From: Roseinatronobacter sp. S2 | GTDB taxonomy: Bacteria; Pseudomonadota; Alphaproteobacteria; Rhodobacterales; Rhodobacteraceae | Length of the DNA: 64,000 nucleotides | Direction: 5' to 3' | NCBI RefSeq assembly: GCF_029581395.1 | Contig: NZ_CP121113.1 | Span: 1,546,001-1,610,000, forward strand | Shown here: positions 37,763 through 46,235 of the stretch, one piece after another | Layout of the letters: every line of letters begins with the position of its first letter | Numbering within the stretch: position 1 is the stretch's first letter | Made by a program: the position numbers and the translations under genes | The notes under the pieces: generated by a model | Seen by the model: the letters and a program-made list of their open reading frames with translations, nothing else | The model's database searches: none | Told to the model about the DNA's origin: nothing

Positions 37763-37783
37763 TTCATCTTGCGTTAAATACTC
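37763..37783 (+). repeat. Short intergenic repeat, copy 6
   Basis: TTCATCTTGC, then GTT, then AAATACTC, 15 bases after the puuD stop, same orientation as puuD. It is followed by CCCGGGG. Confidence 0.85.
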
Positions 37784-37836
37784 CCGGGGACGGTGTTGCA
37801 GACGACGGGGGACAAAGCCCGCTGAAGAAATGCCAC

Positions 37837-37869
37837 AAAAGCCCCACCGCGACCGCGGCGGGGCTTTTT
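37837..37869. terminator. Bidirectional terminator puuD / pckA
   Basis: GCCCC-A-CCGC pairs with GCGG-C-GGGGC (37841-37864, one mismatch), with T5 on the plus-strand side and AAAA on the other. It serves the convergent puuD and pckA. Confidence 0.82.
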
Positions 37870-37901
37870 CCGTCGGTCAGATCAGATGATGCGGGTCACC
37901 C

Positions 37902-39500
37902 TCAGCCGATGGCGGCTTGCTTGATTTCATCATCAATGAAAGGCACATATTGCGCGAAATTTTCGGCGAACATGGCAATCAGTTTTGTGGCCTGCGCGTC
38001 ATATGCGTTTGGGTCTTCCCATGTTCTGCGCGGGTCCAGCAGCACATCCGCCACGCCCGGCACAGACACCGGCACATCAAAGCCGAAATTCGGGTCGCGC
38101 CGGAATGCAACAGTGCTTAACGATCCGTCAAGTGCGGCACTCAGAAGCGCGCGCGTGGCCTTGATGGGCATACGCGATCCGGTGCCATAGGCCCCGCCCG
38201 TCCAGCCGGTGTTGACCAACCAGCATTCGGCCCCGAATTTTGCAATCTTTTCTTGCAGCAGTTTGCCATAGACTTCGGGCCTGCGCGGCATGAACGGGGC
38301 GCCAAAGCAGGTCGAAAATGTGGGTTGTGGTTCCGTCACGCCTTGCTCGGTTCCTGCCACTTTCGACGTGAATCCCGACAGGAAATGATACATCGCCTGT
38401 GCGGGCGTCAGCCGCGCAATCGGGGGCAGCACGCCGAAAGCATCGCAGGTCAGCATGATGATGTTGCGGGGAACACCCCCCAGCGAGGTGTCCGATGCGT
38501 TCGAAATCGCATCCAGCGGATAGGCAACACGGGTATTCGCCGTCAGACTGTCATCGGTGAAATCCAGCTCCAGCGTGTCGGGATCGAACACCATGTTTTC
38601 CACGACACTGGCAAAGCGGTGCGTGGTCGCATAGATTTCGGGTTCTGCTTCGGCATCCAGATTGATGGTCTTGGCATAGCAGCCGCCTTCAAAATTGAAG
38701 ATGCCTTTGTCTGACCACCCGTGTTCGTCATCGCCAATCAATATCCGCGACGGGTCCGCAGACAGGGTGGTCTTGCCCGTGCCTGACAGACCGAAGAACA
38801 CCGCCGCATCATCGGGATCATCAATGCCATGATTGGCAGAGCAATGCATCGGCATGATACCTTTTTCAGGCAGCAGGTAGTTCAATAGCGTAAAGACCGA
38901 TTTCTTGTTCTCGCCGGCATAGGCCGTGTTCGCAATCAAGATCAGCTTGCGGTCGAAATTCAGCGCAATCACGGTTTCGGACCGGCAGCCATGGCGCGCG
39001 GGATCGGCCTTGAAGCTGGGGCAGTTGATGATCGTGAATTCCGGCGCGAAATGTTCCAACTCCGACGCTTGGGGACGGCGCAGCATATGCCGGATGAACA
39101 GGCCATGCCATGCCAGTTCTGTCACAACCCGAACGTCCAGCCGGTGCGTTGGATCGGCACCGCCATACAAGTCCTGCACGAATAATTCGCGTCCCTTGAT
39201 ATGGGCCAGCATGTCATCATACAGCCGGTCGAACGCCTCGGGGGGCATTGGGGCATTGTTTTCCCACCAGACCGTGTTCTCGACCGATGGCGTGCGCACC
39301 ACGAACTTGTCCTTGGGCGAGCGGCCAGTATGCGCACCTGTGCTTGCCAGAAACGCACCGCCCAGGCCAATCTGCCCTTCGTCGCGTTTGACCGCCGCTT
39401 CTATCAGCGCTGGTTCCAACAGGTTGTAATACACTGCCGACGCACCCGTAATGCCTTGATCTTCCAAGCGTTTATTTGGGTTGACGCGGAAATTTTTCAT
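37902..39500 (-). CDS. pckA: Phosphoenolpyruvate carboxykinase (ATP)
   Basis: ATP-dependent decarboxylation of oxaloacetate to PEP, the entry to gluconeogenesis. 532 residues with the start at 39500 (GGAG 8 bases upstream), the normal length; a longer start at 39539 lacks a good site. Kinase-1a motif [14 protein letters not shown], kinase-2 region LIGDDEHGW and the metal site around NEFGCYAKTI-like [10 protein letters not shown]. Divergent from chvI, with direct repeats in the 347-bp space. Confidence 0.97.
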   Translation of the reverse strand: MKNFRVNPNKRLEDQGITGASAVYYNLLEPALIEAAVKRDEGQIGLGGAFLASTGAHTGRSPKDKFVVRTPSVENTVWWENNAPMPPEAFDRLYDDMLAHIKGRELFVQDLYGGADPTHRLDVRVVTELAWHGLFIRHMLRRPQASELEHFAPEFTIINCPSFKADPARHGCRSETVIALNFDRKLILIANTAYAGENKKSVFTLLNYLLPEKGIMPMHCSANHGIDDPDDAAVFFGLSGTGKTTLSADPSRILIGDDEHGWSDKGIFNFEGGCYAKTINLDAEAEPEIYATTHRFASVVENMVFDPDTLELDFTDDSLTANTRVAYPLDAISNASDTSLGGVPRNIIMLTCDAFGVLPPIARLTPAQAMYHFLSGFTSKVAGTEQGVTEPQPTFSTCFGAPFMPRRPEVYGKLLQEKIAKFGAECWLVNTGWTGGAYGTGSRMPIKATRALLSAALDGSLSTVAFRRDPNFGFDVPVSVPGVADVLLDPRRTWEDPNAYDAQATKLIAMFAENFAQYVPFIDDEIKQAAIG

Positions 39501-39847
39501 TATGACTGCTCCGTCTGGCGCTAGAACAATTTGGGTCAAGGCCGGTCATGGCCGTCAAGGGTATGGTCGTCCAGCCTAGGCGCAGAACTCCATGTGATTT
39601 GCTATAACACCGGCAATGCGGCGATTGATAGGCGTCATTGGCGGAGTTAGCGCAACCATCTGCGCGTTAGCGCAATATTAATACCGATAGGAGATGAATG
39701 TGTTGCGCATTAGCACAATTCGGGACGAATCGCATCGTTGCCAGCCGCGCCTGACAAGTATTTTATTGCGTCTCACCTTCGTCTGGGTGAATATGTGGCA
39801 AAAATAAGGCACTCGCGCCATTTACAGCAGTGAAAAGGGACAGGCAC
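39501..39847. promoter_or_regulatory. pckA-chvI control region with spaced repeats
   Basis: 347 bp with no gene. GTTAGCGCAA occurs at 39646-39655 and again at 39666-39675 (20 bp apart, same helix face), and a related TTGCGCATTAGCACAA lies at 39703-39718. The GTTAGCGC core resembles LacI-type carbon regulators (compare CceR-like sites, from memory) more than a ChvI site. No promoter is assigned with confidence. Confidence 0.5.
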
Positions 39848-40546
39848 ATGTCGAGGATCGCACTTGTCGATGATGACCGGAATATTCTGACATCCGTTTC
39901 GATATGCCTGGAAGCAGAAGGCTTTGAGGTGGAAACCTATAATGACGGGCAATCCGCGTTAGAGGCATTCAATCGTAAATTACCCGATATGGCGGTGCTG
40001 GACATGAAAATGCCGCGCATGGACGGGATGGAACTTTTGCAGCGGTTGCGCCAGAAAACCCAGATGCCGGTTATTTTCCTGACCTCCAAGGATGACGAGA
40101 TCGACGAAGTTCTGGGGCTGCGCATGGGCGCTGATGACTATGTCAAAAAGCCCTTTTCCCAACGTTTGCTGGTGGAACGCATCCGCGCCCTGTTGCGGCG
40201 CAAACAAGCGATCGAAAGCGGCGAGGAAGGTGGCGAGGAAGCCAAGACCATCGTGCGCGGTAATCTGGAAATGGACCCGTTGCGCCATTCCGTCAAATGG
40301 AAGGGCAAGGACGTCACGCTGACAGTCACGGAATTCCTGCTGCTTCAGGCTTTGGCGCAAAGGCCCGGTGTCGTGAAATCGCGCGACCAGCTTATGGATG
40401 TGGCCTATGATGATCAGGTCTATGTCGATGACAGGACGATTGACAGTCACATAAAGCGCTTGCGCAAGAAGATGCGCAGCGTCGACGAAGAGTTTTCATC
40501 GATAGAAACCCTTTACGGGATTGGGTACAAGTATAACGAAGCCTGA
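39848..40546 (+). CDS. chvI: ChvI-type response regulator
   Basis: OmpR-family regulator, 232 residues: REC domain (about 3-115; acidic pocket D9-D10, phospho-Asp in [13 protein letters not shown] in DDYVKKPF) and C-terminal winged helix (about 140-230). It is followed by its kinase gene chvG and the HprK/RapZ/PTS block, a layout typical of alphaproteobacteria. The start at 39848 is preferred over the ATG six codons upstream because AAGGGA lies 7 bases before it. Confidence 0.94.
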   Translation: MSRIALVDDDRNILTSVSICLEAEGFEVETYNDGQSALEAFNRKLPDMAVLDMKMPRMDGMELLQRLRQKTQMPVIFLTSKDDEIDEVLGLRMGADDYVKKPFSQRLLVERIRALLRRKQAIESGEEGGEEAKTIVRGNLEMDPLRHSVKWKGKDVTLTVTEFLLLQALAQRPGVVKSRDQLMDVAYDDQVYVDDRTIDSHIKRLRKKMRSVDEEFSSIETLYGIGYKYNEA

Positions 40547-40569
40547 TAAAACAGGGGTAGCCCCTTTGG

Positions 40570-42249
40570 GTGGCAGCAGGTGCTAGTGTGAAAACAGAGG
40601 TTACAGCGTCCAGAGCCGACGTTGTTCTTGGCGACGACTGGGTCGGTCCCGGTGACGCGGTAGAGTCCGAAGTGCGTGCAACCCGTGCCAAGCGCGGGTT
40701 TTTAAGCATTTCCAGCTCGCCACTTGCGCGCAAGATCGTGTTGTTCAACCTTGTCGCGCTGGTTATTCTGGTCGTCAGCGTGTTGTTTACGAACCCGTTT
40801 CGCGACAGTTTGCTGCGCCAGCAAGAACAGACATTGCGCCAAACCGCCCAGATTGTCGCGGATATAGTTGGCGCGGCAGGCGGGATCGACGCGTCAAAGG
40901 ATGTGCTGGCCCGTCGTTTGACCCTTGATGAACGCTTCGCGATTGTTCTGGTCGCGCAAGACGGCACAATCGCTGCGCAGTTGAACGGAACCGAGCGTCC
41001 CGACAATGACGTTCTGTCCGAAAGAACGACATTTATCAGTGATACATTAACACGCATCTGGTCGGGCATGACCTATGTGACCGGCGCCAAACTGGTAGAA
41101 CAGCGCGCACCGGATTTTGCCGATATTGCCCAGGACCTTTTCGCGCGCAACCAGCAGGGCGCGCGTGACAGCTATACGCATCGCGGTCCGAATGATGATA
41201 TGTGGATCGCCGCCAGCGCCCCGGTGTTGAGTAACGATGTATTCTCGGGCGCGGTTATTTTGCGCCGTGATGCGCGCGACACGGCCGCGCTGATGCGCCA
41301 TGACCGCGAGCAGGTTTTGCAGTTCTTCCTGATTGCGCTTCTTGTGTCCATCGGGCTGAGTTTCGTTTTGGCATCGACGATTGCGAACCCGCTGGCCGAT
41401 TTGGCCATGGCGGCCGAACTTGGCAAACGGCGTGACGGGCGGCGCACACATGCGGGGCGGGTGCGCATACCCGATCTGACAGGGCGGCCGGATGAAATCG
41501 GGGATCTGTCGCGCGCCATGCGCGGAATGGTCAGCGCACTTTATGACCGTGTTGAAGCGAATGAACAGTTCGCCGCAGATGTTGCGCATGAAATCAAGAA
41601 CCCGCTGGCGTCCTTGCGTTCAGCGGTAGGGTCATTGCGCATGGCCAAACGCGAGGACCAGATCCAGCGCTTGCTGGATGTCATCGAGCATGATGTGCGC
41701 AGGCTTGACCGGCTGGTCTCAGACACATCAAATGCATCACGGCTGGATGCCGAACTGGTCAAGGAAGAAGAAGAAGAATTCGACCTGATCAACCTGCTGA
41801 ACAACCTTTGCGAACATCTGAGTCAGGAAGCGACGACAAAAGGCGTTGAATTCATAAAACTGTTGCCGCCCGACCCCATTCTGGTAACCGGTCTGGAAGG
41901 GCGGCTTGCGCAGGTGTTTGTCAATCTGATCACAAATGCGATTTCATTTTGCGAAGATGGCGATGCCGTGCGGATATGGGCGCGCAAGCGCAATGACCGC
42001 GTATTGATCGTGGTGGAAGATACCGGCCCGGGCATTCCTGACAATGCCTTGCAAAAAGTGTTCAAGCGGTTCTATTCGGAACGCCCCGTCAAACAGTTCG
42101 GCAACCATTCCGGTCTTGGTCTGGCTATTTCCAAACAAATTGTCGAGGCCCACCAGGGTGTGATCTGGGCAGAAAACATCCGCTTGTCCGATGCGCCTAT
42201 GGGCAGCCCGCCTTTGGGGGCGCGATTCGTCGTTGGTCTGCCGGTGTGA
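40570..42249 (+). CDS. chvG: ChvG-type sensor histidine kinase
   Basis: 559 residues. Two membrane helices (about 57-77 and 253-275) flank a periplasmic sensor domain. HAMP follows, then DHp with VAHEIKNPLASLRS (phospho-His) and a catalytic ATPase domain with VNLITNAISF, VEDTGPGIP and GLGLAISKQIVEAHQG. GTG start at 40570; a second GTG at 40588 is equally possible. The stop overlaps the hprK start. In relatives ChvG senses acidity or envelope state and the pair acts on metabolism and the envelope. Confidence 0.93.
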   Translation: MAAGASVKTEVTASRADVVLGDDWVGPGDAVESEVRATRAKRGFLSISSSPLARKIVLFNLVALVILVVSVLFTNPFRDSLLRQQEQTLRQTAQIVADIVGAAGGIDASKDVLARRLTLDERFAIVLVAQDGTIAAQLNGTERPDNDVLSERTTFISDTLTRIWSGMTYVTGAKLVEQRAPDFADIAQDLFARNQQGARDSYTHRGPNDDMWIAASAPVLSNDVFSGAVILRRDARDTAALMRHDREQVLQFFLIALLVSIGLSFVLASTIANPLADLAMAAELGKRRDGRRTHAGRVRIPDLTGRPDEIGDLSRAMRGMVSALYDRVEANEQFAADVAHEIKNPLASLRSAVGSLRMAKREDQIQRLLDVIEHDVRRLDRLVSDTSNASRLDAELVKEEEEEFDLINLLNNLCEHLSQEATTKGVEFIKLLPPDPILVTGLEGRLAQVFVNLITNAISFCEDGDAVRIWARKRNDRVLIVVEDTGPGIPDNALQKVFKRFYSERPVKQFGNHSGLGLAISKQIVEAHQGVIWAENIRLSDAPMGSPPLGARFVVGLPV

Positions 42250-42704
42250 AGGCGGGGGCGGAAACCCTGCTGCATGCCAGCACAGTGGCTTTCGAAACAC
42301 CCACAGGATGGCACGCGCTTGTGCTGACGGGGCGTTCCGGTGCCGGTAAATCCGAACTTGCGCTGGAACTGATGGCGATGGGCGCGCGACTGGTGGCGGA
42401 TGATCAGACCCGCATCATGTTCAACGGCACCACGCTGGTTGCGGATGCCCCTGCATCTATTCGCGGCATGATTGAAATGCGTGGTATGGGGCTGCTGCAC
42501 GCCGCGCCCCTTTCGCTGGTGCGGGTTTCGGTGCTGGTCAATCTTGACCTGACTGAAACGGCGCGTTTTCCGCAATACCGGTCGACCTGCATCCTTGGCG
42601 TGCAAGTCCCCACATTACACAAGGTCGAGAGCAGGGCTTTTGCAGCGGCGTTGCGGCAATATGTTCTTCATAAGTCATGGATGGGGCGGGATGACCCGGA
42701 ATGA
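42246..42704 (+). CDS. hprK: HPr kinase/phosphorylase, truncated form
   Basis: 152 residues, about half the Gram-positive enzyme, because it lacks the N-terminal domain, as is usual in alphaproteobacteria. The P-loop is GRSGAGKS (29-36). The family signature reads MIEMRGMGLL (about 76-85). It should phosphorylate HPr on Ser46, and that serine is present in the HPr encoded downstream. GTG start overlapping the chvG stop (GTGA). Within this block it couples PTS state to regulation. Confidence 0.93.
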   Translation: MKAGAETLLHASTVAFETPTGWHALVLTGRSGAGKSELALELMAMGARLVADDQTRIMFNGTTLVADAPASIRGMIEMRGMGLLHAAPLSLVRVSVLVNLDLTETARFPQYRSTCILGVQVPTLHKVESRAFAAALRQYVLHKSWMGRDDPE

Positions 42705-42729
42705 CGGACACAGCAAAGGACATGTCGCT

Positions 42730-43632
42730 ATGTCAAGCTTTCCACCAGATACTGAACGCCTGATCCTGATTACCGGGCCAGCCGGGTCCGGGCGTAGCAC
42801 TGCGCTGAAAGCATTGGAGGATGTGGGGTTCGAGGCGATTGACAACATGCCATCCTCACTGGTGCCGCGACTGGTCGAGGCGCCTTTGCGGTCCCCGCTG
42901 GCCTTGGGCATTGATACGCGCAACCGTGATTTTTCTGCAAACAGCATTCTGAAACTGGTAGAGATGCTGGATGGGCTGCCAAGCCTTGATTTTGAACTGG
43001 TGTATCTGGATTGCACGTCGGACACCCTGAACCGGCGCTTCTCGGAAACACGGCGGCGCCATCCCCTGCGGCCGGAAGCCCCGGTTGGCGAAGGAATCGC
43101 GCTGGAATTGCGCCTGCTGGCCCCGCTGCGCCAGCGCGCGGATGTGCTGGTTGATACGAACGCCATGACCCCCCATGACCTGCGCGCACAGATGCACCAC
43201 CTGTTCGACAGGGACGGGCAGGGCAAGATGCATGTGCAAATCCAGTCCTTTTCGTTCAAGCGCGGCTTGCCGACAGCGGTTGATATGGTTTTTGACTGCC
43301 GGTTCCTGAACAATCCGCATTGGGACCCCGAACTTCGGGCATTTGACGGGCGCGATCCACGGATTTCGGAATATGTGGCCCGCGATCCGCGATTTGACCC
43401 GTTCTTCGGACGCGTTCGCGATATGATTGAAAGCCTGCTGCCGGAATTCGCGCAAGAGGGGAAATCCCACCTGACAATCGCATTTGGGTGCACGGGCGGG
43501 CGTCACAGATCGGTTGCAACCGCAGAAAAACTGGCAGAGGCACTTGCGCAGACCATGTGGCGGGTGTCTATACGTCATAGAGAATTGGAACGTGTTTCGG
43601 CAGACCCGCCGAAAACTGGCAAAGATGAGTAA
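42730..43632 (+). CDS. rapZ: RapZ/YvcJ-family nucleotide-binding protein
   Basis: 300 residues. In Escherichia coli RapZ controls glucosamine-6-phosphate synthase through small RNAs; the alphaproteobacterial role is less clear. The N-terminal P-loop is GPAGSGRST (16-24), with Arg in place of the usual Lys, a change I think is common in this clade. Then ALEDVGFEAIDNMPSSL and a C-terminal domain with GCTGGRHRSVATAEKLAEAL. Start at 42730 fits the family length and has GGA 9 bases upstream. An earlier ATG at 42691 would overlap hprK. Confidence 0.93.
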   Translation: MSSFPPDTERLILITGPAGSGRSTALKALEDVGFEAIDNMPSSLVPRLVEAPLRSPLALGIDTRNRDFSANSILKLVEMLDGLPSLDFELVYLDCTSDTLNRRFSETRRRHPLRPEAPVGEGIALELRLLAPLRQRADVLVDTNAMTPHDLRAQMHHLFDRDGQGKMHVQIQSFSFKRGLPTAVDMVFDCRFLNNPHWDPELRAFDGRDPRISEYVARDPRFDPFFGRVRDMIESLLPEFAQEGKSHLTIAFGCTGGRHRSVATAEKLAEALAQTMWRVSIRHRELERVSADPPKTGKDE

Positions 43633-43641
43633 GGTTCGGGC

Positions 43642-44046
43642 GTGATCGGAATCGTGATCGTCGCACATGGGGGACTTGCACGCGAGTACCTTGCGGCAAT
43701 AGAACATGTGATCGGCAAGCAACATGGCATTCGGGCGATCGCGATCGAGTATGATCATGACCGCGACGCCAAAAAGCTGGAGATCCTGAACGCGGCGGCT
43801 GCGGTCGATGCCGGTCAGGGCGTGATCGTCGTGACCGATATGTTCGGCGGCTCGCCCTCGAACCTGTCACTGCCCGCATGTGCTTCCCCAAATCGTTGTA
43901 TTCTTTACGGTGCGAACCTGCCTATGCTGATCAAGCTGGCCAAGTCACGCGACATGTCCATGCAGGCTGCAACCACTGCGGCACTGGATGCCGGGCGAAA
44001 ATATATTAACTCACTTGAGATCGGTGGTCAGGGTCAAGGGATCTGA
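43642..44046 (+). CDS. PTS EIIA component, mannose type
   Basis: 134 residues of the EIIA-Man fold. The phosphorylated histidine is in IVIVAHGGLA (His9). DMFGGSPSNLS is the second conserved loop. No sugar-specific IIB, IIC or IID is nearby, so it is a regulatory EIIA phosphorylated by HPr, not a transport component. GTG start, 9 bases after rapZ, in the block chvIG-hprK-rapZ-EIIA-hpr. Confidence 0.94.
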   Translation: MIGIVIVAHGGLAREYLAAIEHVIGKQHGIRAIAIEYDHDRDAKKLEILNAAAAVDAGQGVIVVTDMFGGSPSNLSLPACASPNRCILYGANLPMLIKLAKSRDMSMQAATTAALDAGRKYINSLEIGGQGQGI

Positions 44047-44082
44047 CCGCCATTTGCGCGCAAAAAGGAAATACGACACACG

Positions 44083-44352
44083 ATGGTTGAGCTGGTTTTG
44101 GAAATCATGAATGAAAAGGGGCTGCATGCGCGGGCCTCTGCGAAGTTTGTCGAAGTCGTGGAACGTCATGATGCCACAGCCGAAGTCAGCAAGGACGGCA
44201 TGAGCGTGCCGGGGGATTCCATCATGGGTTTGCTTATGCTGGCTGCATCGCGCGGGACATCAATTATGGTGCGCACAAGCGGTGCGCAGGCGCAGGATCT
44301 GGCCGATGCCTTGCGCGAACTGGTCAAGGATTGTTTCGGCGAAGGCATGTAG
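44083..44352 (+). CDS. Phosphocarrier protein HPr
   Basis: 89 residues. Phosphotransfer His15 lies in KGLHARASAKF, and the regulatory Ser46 in PGDSIMGLLML, which matches the presence of HprK four genes upstream. Enzyme I is not in the window. The protein passes phosphate from EI to the EIIA encoded just before it. A strong terminator follows. Confidence 0.95.
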   Translation: MVELVLEIMNEKGLHARASAKFVEVVERHDATAEVSKDGMSVPGDSIMGLLMLAASRGTSIMVRTSGAQAQDLADALRELVKDCFGEGM

Positions 44353-44378
44353 TGGCAGTTTGTCCCGACAGCGCCAAG

Positions 44379-44420
44379 AAACAAGCCGGGTCATTTTACA
44401 ATGCCCGGCTTGTTTGTTTT
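44379..44420 (+). terminator. Terminator after HPr gene
   Basis: ACAAGCCGGG (44381-44390) pairs perfectly with CCCGGCTTGT (44404-44413), followed by a T-rich run. It closes the chvI-to-HPr block; the convergent NYN gene ends just beyond. Confidence 0.87.
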
Positions 44421-44437
44421 TGTATCGCGTCAGATTG

Positions 44438-45010
44438 TTATTCGGCAGTTTCCTGCGCGTCTTGATGGTCAAAACGCGGCTCGCGCGGGGGGCGTCCGAC
44501 AACATCGCGCAGTTCATCCAGTTCGATGAAATTGTCAGCCTGACGGCGCAGTTCATCTGCAATCATCGGCGGCTGGCTGCGGATGGTTGACACAACAGAA
44601 ACCCTGACGCCCTGACGTTGCAGGCTTTCAACCAACGGGCGAAAATCACCATCGCCTGAAAACAGCACGGCATGGTCAAGGCGTGGGGCGAGTTCCATCG
44701 CATCCACGGCAAGTTCAATATCCATGTTGCCTTTGACTTTACGGCGCCCCATGGAATCGGTGTATTCCTTCGCAGCTTTTGTGACCATGCTGTAACCGTT
44801 ATAGTTCAGCCAGTCGACAAGCGGGCGAATGGGCGAGTATTCGTCATTTTCAAGCAGCGCTGTGTAGTAAAACGCGCGCAGCAATTTGCCACGGCGCATG
44901 AATTCCTGCCGCAGAAGTTTGTAGTCTATGTCGAAACCAAGGGCTTTTCCGGCCGCGTAAAGGTTCGACCCATCGATGAAAAGCGCCAAGCGCTCATCTT
45001 TGTAAAACAT
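44438..45010 (-). CDS. NYN-domain protein, LabA/DUF88 family
   Basis: 190 residues of a PIN-like nuclease fold. The N-terminal ALFIDGSNLYAAGKALG provides the catalytic Asp pattern, ELAVDAMELA and HAVLFSGDGDFRPLV the second and third acid patches. NYN proteins are predicted RNA-cleaving enzymes. The target is unknown. It is divergent from folK and convergent with the HPr terminator. Confidence 0.87.
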   Translation of the reverse strand: MFYKDERLALFIDGSNLYAAGKALGFDIDYKLLRQEFMRRGKLLRAFYYTALLENDEYSPIRPLVDWLNYNGYSMVTKAAKEYTDSMGRRKVKGNMDIELAVDAMELAPRLDHAVLFSGDGDFRPLVESLQRQGVRVSVVSTIRSQPPMIADELRRQADNFIELDELRDVVGRPPREPRFDHQDAQETAE

Positions 45011-45111
45011 GGTTTTACCTTTGTTTAATATAACCTATCACACGATGACTTTAGGGAAATACGCATGACGGCTATGCAAAATATAAACTGTCCATCAAGG
45101 ACCATACATAC

Positions 45112-45702
45112 ATGTTAAATATCCTAAACGAGGCTGAGTTCAATCCGATCCTGATCGCGATGGGGTCAAACCTGGCGGGGCATTCGGATAGTCCGGTTGC
45201 GCAATTGGATTACGCCATTCGAGAAATGCCAATAAATTCAATAAGGGTAATCGCACAAAGCCGGTATTTTCGCACACCCTGCTTTCCTGCTGGTGCAGGA
45301 CCTGACTTTGTCAATAGCGCAATTGTGTGCGCATGTGATCTTGGCCCACAGGCGATACTGGATATTTTGCACCGGATCGAAGAATCGGCAGGACGGCAGC
45401 GCAACGCGCGATGGCAGGCGCGGGTTCTGGATCTGGATCTGCTGGCCATGGGCGACCGCGTTCTGCCTGATCTGCCGACATACCGCCATTGGGCAGATTT
45501 GTCGCTGGCGCAACAGATGCAGGATGCGCCACCCGAATTGATACTGCCGCATCCCCGATTGCAGGAGCGTGCTTTTGTCTTGCATCCGCTGATGGATATT
45601 GTCCCGGACTGGGTGCATCCTGTAACAGGGCAAAGCGTTCGGTCCATGCATGCGGCGCTTGATCCGCAGGAATTGGCGCAGATCACGCCGATTTCGCGCT
45701 AA
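45112..45702 (+). CDS. folK: HMDP diphosphokinase (HPPK), folate synthesis
   Basis: Transfers pyrophosphate from ATP to 6-hydroxymethyl-7,8-dihydropterin. 196 residues with [11 protein letters not shown] at the start, [34 protein letters not shown] (metal-binding Asp pair) and [20 protein letters not shown] 10 bases before the ATG. No folP or folB neighbour. Usual in this clade as the neighbour of rpoZ. Confidence 0.95.
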   Translation: MLNILNEAEFNPILIAMGSNLAGHSDSPVAQLDYAIREMPINSIRVIAQSRYFRTPCFPAGAGPDFVNSAIVCACDLGPQAILDILHRIEESAGRQRNARWQARVLDLDLLAMGDRVLPDLPTYRHWADLSLAQQMQDAPPELILPHPRLQERAFVLHPLMDIVPDWVHPVTGQSVRSMHAALDPQELAQITPISR

Positions 45703-45799
45703 AACGCATGGAATTGTGACCTGCTGGCGCTTGCACTGTGATGATTCGCGCAGTATGCAGCAGGTTCTGGCCCACATATGTCTGAATTGGAGTCTGCTC

Positions 45800-46159
45800 A
45801 TGGCCCGCGTAACGGTAGAAGATTGCGTTGATAAAGTTCCCAACCGCTTCGAACTGGTCGCACTTGCGGCACATCGTGCGCGTGAAATCGCGGCGGGTGC
45901 GCCGATTACGGTTGACCGTGACAACGACAAAAACCCTGTCGTGTCCCTGCGTGAAATCGCGGACGAGACGCAATCTGCGGATGAATTGCGCGAGCGGCTG
46001 ATCGAGAGCCTGCAAACGCAAATCGAAGTTGACCTGCCAGAAGATGACAACATGGCCCTGCTGATGGGCCGCGCAGAACAGGACAAGCCTGAAGAAGACA
46101 GCATGAGCGAAGAGCAAATGCTGCGCGCCCTTATGGAAGCGCAAGGTCAGGCAGGCTGA
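45800..46159 (+). CDS. rpoZ: RNA polymerase omega subunit
   Basis: 119 residues. [19 protein letters not shown] and [14 protein letters not shown] are the invariant N-terminal omega signature, followed by a variable acidic tail. It helps fold and assemble beta prime and is needed for ppGpp response, fitting its place just before rsh. GGAG 7 bases before the ATG at 45800; a longer in-frame version would overlap folK. Confidence 0.97.
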   Translation: MARVTVEDCVDKVPNRFELVALAAHRAREIAAGAPITVDRDNDKNPVVSLREIADETQSADELRERLIESLQTQIEVDLPEDDNMALLMGRAEQDKPEEDSMSEEQMLRALMEAQGQAG

Positions 46160-46170
46160 ATGTCGCGTGG

Positions 46171-46193
46171 CCGACGGGTTTCCTGCCCGTCGG
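46171..46193 (+). terminator. Hairpin between rpoZ and rsh
   Basis: CCGACGGG (46171-46178) pairs with CCCGTCGG (46186-46193), loop of seven. Only a weak T-run follows, so it may only partly stop transcription into rsh. Confidence 0.45.
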
Positions 46194-46235
46194 TTCAATC
46201 TGGAATGATACGCTTTCGGGGAAGGTCCTACGCGC

